Shown: positions 5,241-6,638 of the stretch, piece by piece | Layout: every line of letters begins with the position of its first letter | Position numbering within the stretch: position 1 is the stretch's first letter | Assembly: GCA_003167475.1 (NCBI GenBank) | Contig: PMTB01000123.1 | Location: 1 to 6,638 of the forward strand | DNA length: 6,638 nucleotides | Direction: 5' to 3' | From: a candidate division FCPU426 bacterium | Lineage (GTDB): Bacteria; Oederibacteriota; PGYV01; Palsa-1178 | Translations under genes and position numbers: made by a program | Notes under the pieces: generated by a model | Told to the model about the DNA's origin: nothing | The model's database searches: none | The model's input: the letters and a program-made list of their open reading frames with translations, nothing else

Positions 5241-6638
5241 ATGCCGGGCATAATCGCGGCTGTCATAGTCCTTACGGCTTACCTTTCTTTCGGCAGGAAG
5301 ATCTATTATTCCATAGGCCTGAAGAAAATTCCGGGCGTGACCTATCCGGCGTCATACGCGCTTGGTTTTTGTTTTTCCGGGACATTCATGGTTATCGCGG
5401 GTTTCCTGGGGCTGTATTACACGGCCACAGCGTGGGCGCTTGTTGTTTTGATGTGCCTGGCTTCATATGGGGAAATAGCGGAGATGGCCCGCGAGATCAT
5501 GGAAATGTCGCGGGGCATAAACTTAAAGGGCGCCGCTTTATTTTCCGCGGTTGCGGCTGCCCTGTGGGGAGCATACATTTTTCTGGCGGCCCTGAAGCCG
5601 CCCATAGATTACGACACACTGACGTACCACCTTGGCTGCGCCTCGCAGTATATAGCAAGGGGGGGCATACGGGACCTGCCCGGGAATATATTCTCCTATT
5701 TCCCGCAGATGGCCACCATGAATTATCTTCTGTGCCTGTTGCTGCAGGGAGGCGGGTGCGTTAAGATCCTGCAGTTTTTTTCCGGGGTAATGGCGGTTGT
5801 TTGTGTATACGGGATAACCCGGCAGTATAAAGGCCGGCCATTCATAGGAGCCGTGCTGCTTTTCACGTCGCCGCTGTTTATTTTAAGCGCGACAAGGCTC
5901 GGAACTGAGGTCCATGTCGCGTTCCTAGCCATGCTGCTGCTTTTATTTGTCATGACAAAATATGAGGACGGCTTTACGATGCCCGACAATATATTCATAG
6001 GCCTGATACTCGGGGTCGCAATATCCGCAAAATATACGGCCGCGATAATATGTGTTTTTTTTGGCGGATATATGGGTTATATGCTGATAAAGAAAAAACA
6101 GACCTTTGCCGGGATTGCCGCGGTTTTTGGCATACCCCTGCTGGTCATAAGCCCGTACCTTATAAAAAACCTTGTTTTTATAGGCGACCCTGTTTACCCT
6201 TTCTTTTCGAATTTGTTCAAAGTAAACCCGCAAGCCGCGGCTGACGCGGCGGGTTATGTGTCGCATGTGTCGGGCTTCGGGCCGGGCAGGAATATTCTGG
6301 AATTCATAAAGTCACCATGGACCATGAACGTTCATCCGATACTTTTCGGCGGGGACGCGGTGGCGGGGCTGATACTTGTGACAATGGCACTTGTAATATG
6401 CGGCCTGGCGCGGAAAATGAGGACCGCGTTGTTCTTTTTGCTGTTTTACTACACGGCCTGGTATTTTACCGGGGCGGTGCTGCGGTTTTTGCTGCCCGCG
6501 GAGGCGGTATGCGCCGTGATCGCGGCTGTCATATATTCACAGACGCGAACGAAGGTCCGGGTGTTGGCCATCTCCCTGCTTGTTTTTTTTCAGGCCACGG
6601 TAACCGTGTATTTCCTTCATAAGTACCTGGACCCTTTC
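5241..6638 (+). CDS. Polytopic membrane protein, GT-C glycosyltransferase-like, 3'-truncated
   Basis: An open frame starts at ATG 5241, one base after the stop of the TPR gene, and runs 466 codons off the window end without a stop. No earlier in-frame start is close by, and the first membrane segment begins immediately. A weak GGGA lies 6 nt upstream. About 12-13 hydrophobic segments span residues 2-459. The segment before a likely extracytoplasmic loop ends in PPIDYDTLTYHL (120-131), an acidic loop followed by the YHL signature of bacterial GT-C-like integral membrane glycosyltransferases. Other landmarks of that group are AKYTA (263-267), KNLVFIGDPVYPFF (309-322; the usual form is RN-L...GNPVYPF) and RFLLPAE (415-421). 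The Asp residues D123/D125 are candidate catalytic or metal-binding residues by analogy. Known GT-C enzymes move sugars from polyprenyl-phosphate carriers on the outer face of the membrane; activity here is inferred. The family is not recognised with certainty, because the protein lacks the HPPGYPL of DUF2723 and is not an obvious ArnT/PMT. Confidence 0.9.
   Translation, partial: MPGIIAAVIVLTAYLSFGRKIYYSIGLKKIPGVTYPASYALGFCFSGTFMVIAGFLGLYYTATAWALVVLMCLASYGEIAEMAREIMEMSRGINLKGAALFSAVAAALWGAYIFLAALKPPIDYDTLTYHLGCASQYIARGGIRDLPGNIFSYFPQMATMNYLLCLLLQGGGCVKILQFFSGVMAVVCVYGITRQYKGRPFIGAVLLFTSPLFILSATRLGTEVHVAFLAMLLLLFVMTKYEDGFTMPDNIFIGLILGVAISAKYTAAIICVFFGGYMGYMLIKKKQTFAGIAAVFGIPLLVISPYLIKNLVFIGDPVYPFFSNLFKVNPQAAADAAGYVSHVSGFGPGRNILEFIKSPWTMNVHPILFGGDAVAGLILVTMALVICGLARKMRTALFFLLFYYTAWYFTGAVLRFLLPAEAVCAVIAAVIYSQTRTKVRVLAISLLVFFQATVTVYFLHKYLDPF

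Noticed and set aside
4793..5266. 157-codon open frame on the minus strand
   Set aside because: It is antisense to well-formed TPR repeats, spans the junction to the next gene and has no recognisable protein features.
5369..5764. 131-codon plus-strand open frame, with similar frames at 6050-6244 and 6317-6622
   Set aside because: These are in another frame from the 466-codon membrane-protein frame, which has coherent hydrophobic segments and GT-C motifs. The alternative translations are Gly/Arg/His-rich and featureless.

Overview
The window is 6638 bases of densely packed plus-strand coding sequence. It holds five genes, and the first and last are cut by the window edges. All five run in the same direction with junctions of -4, +18, +3 and +1 nt, so they look like part of one operon. 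Neither its promoter nor its terminator is in view. There is no tRNA, rRNA, CRISPR array, insertion sequence or attachment site that I can support, and no gene-free stretch longer than 18 bases.

Layout: (1) 1-2045, the 3' part of a DUF2723 (TMEM260-like, GT-C fold) membrane protein with a C-terminal TPR array. (2) 2042-3208, a GT-B (family 4-like) glycosyltransferase resembling the PEP-CTERM/EpsH1-associated 'stp1' sugar transferases. (3) 3227-4330, a TPR lipoprotein with a low-complexity acidic tail. (4) 4334-5239, a secreted TPR protein. (5) 5241-6638, the 5' part of a second polytopic GT-C-like membrane protein. Gene 5 has no stop codon in the window and is easily missed by an ORF caller that needs closed frames.

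How they may work together (inference): two membrane glycosyltransferase-like proteins of the lipid-linked-sugar type, one cytoplasmic nucleotide-sugar-type glycosyltransferase, and two exported TPR proteins suggest a module that builds or transfers an envelope glycan, possibly onto proteins. The TPR proteins would act as scaffolds, substrate receptors or substrates. The substrate and the sugar cannot be read from the sequence.

Organism: a bacterium, probably diderm, because it has a lipoprotein signal with Ala at +2 and a periplasmic-type TPR protein. GC is around half by eye. ATA is the dominant Ile codon (about 27 of 39 in gene 5) and AGG is a common Arg codon, which argues against Enterobacteria-like genomes. 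Abundant TPR proteins plus DUF2723 genes are common in poorly cultivated phyla such as Omnitrophota, Elusimicrobiota and Goldbacteria, but that placement is a weak guess. I see a plausible but unproven glycosylation locus, not a demonstrably new system.
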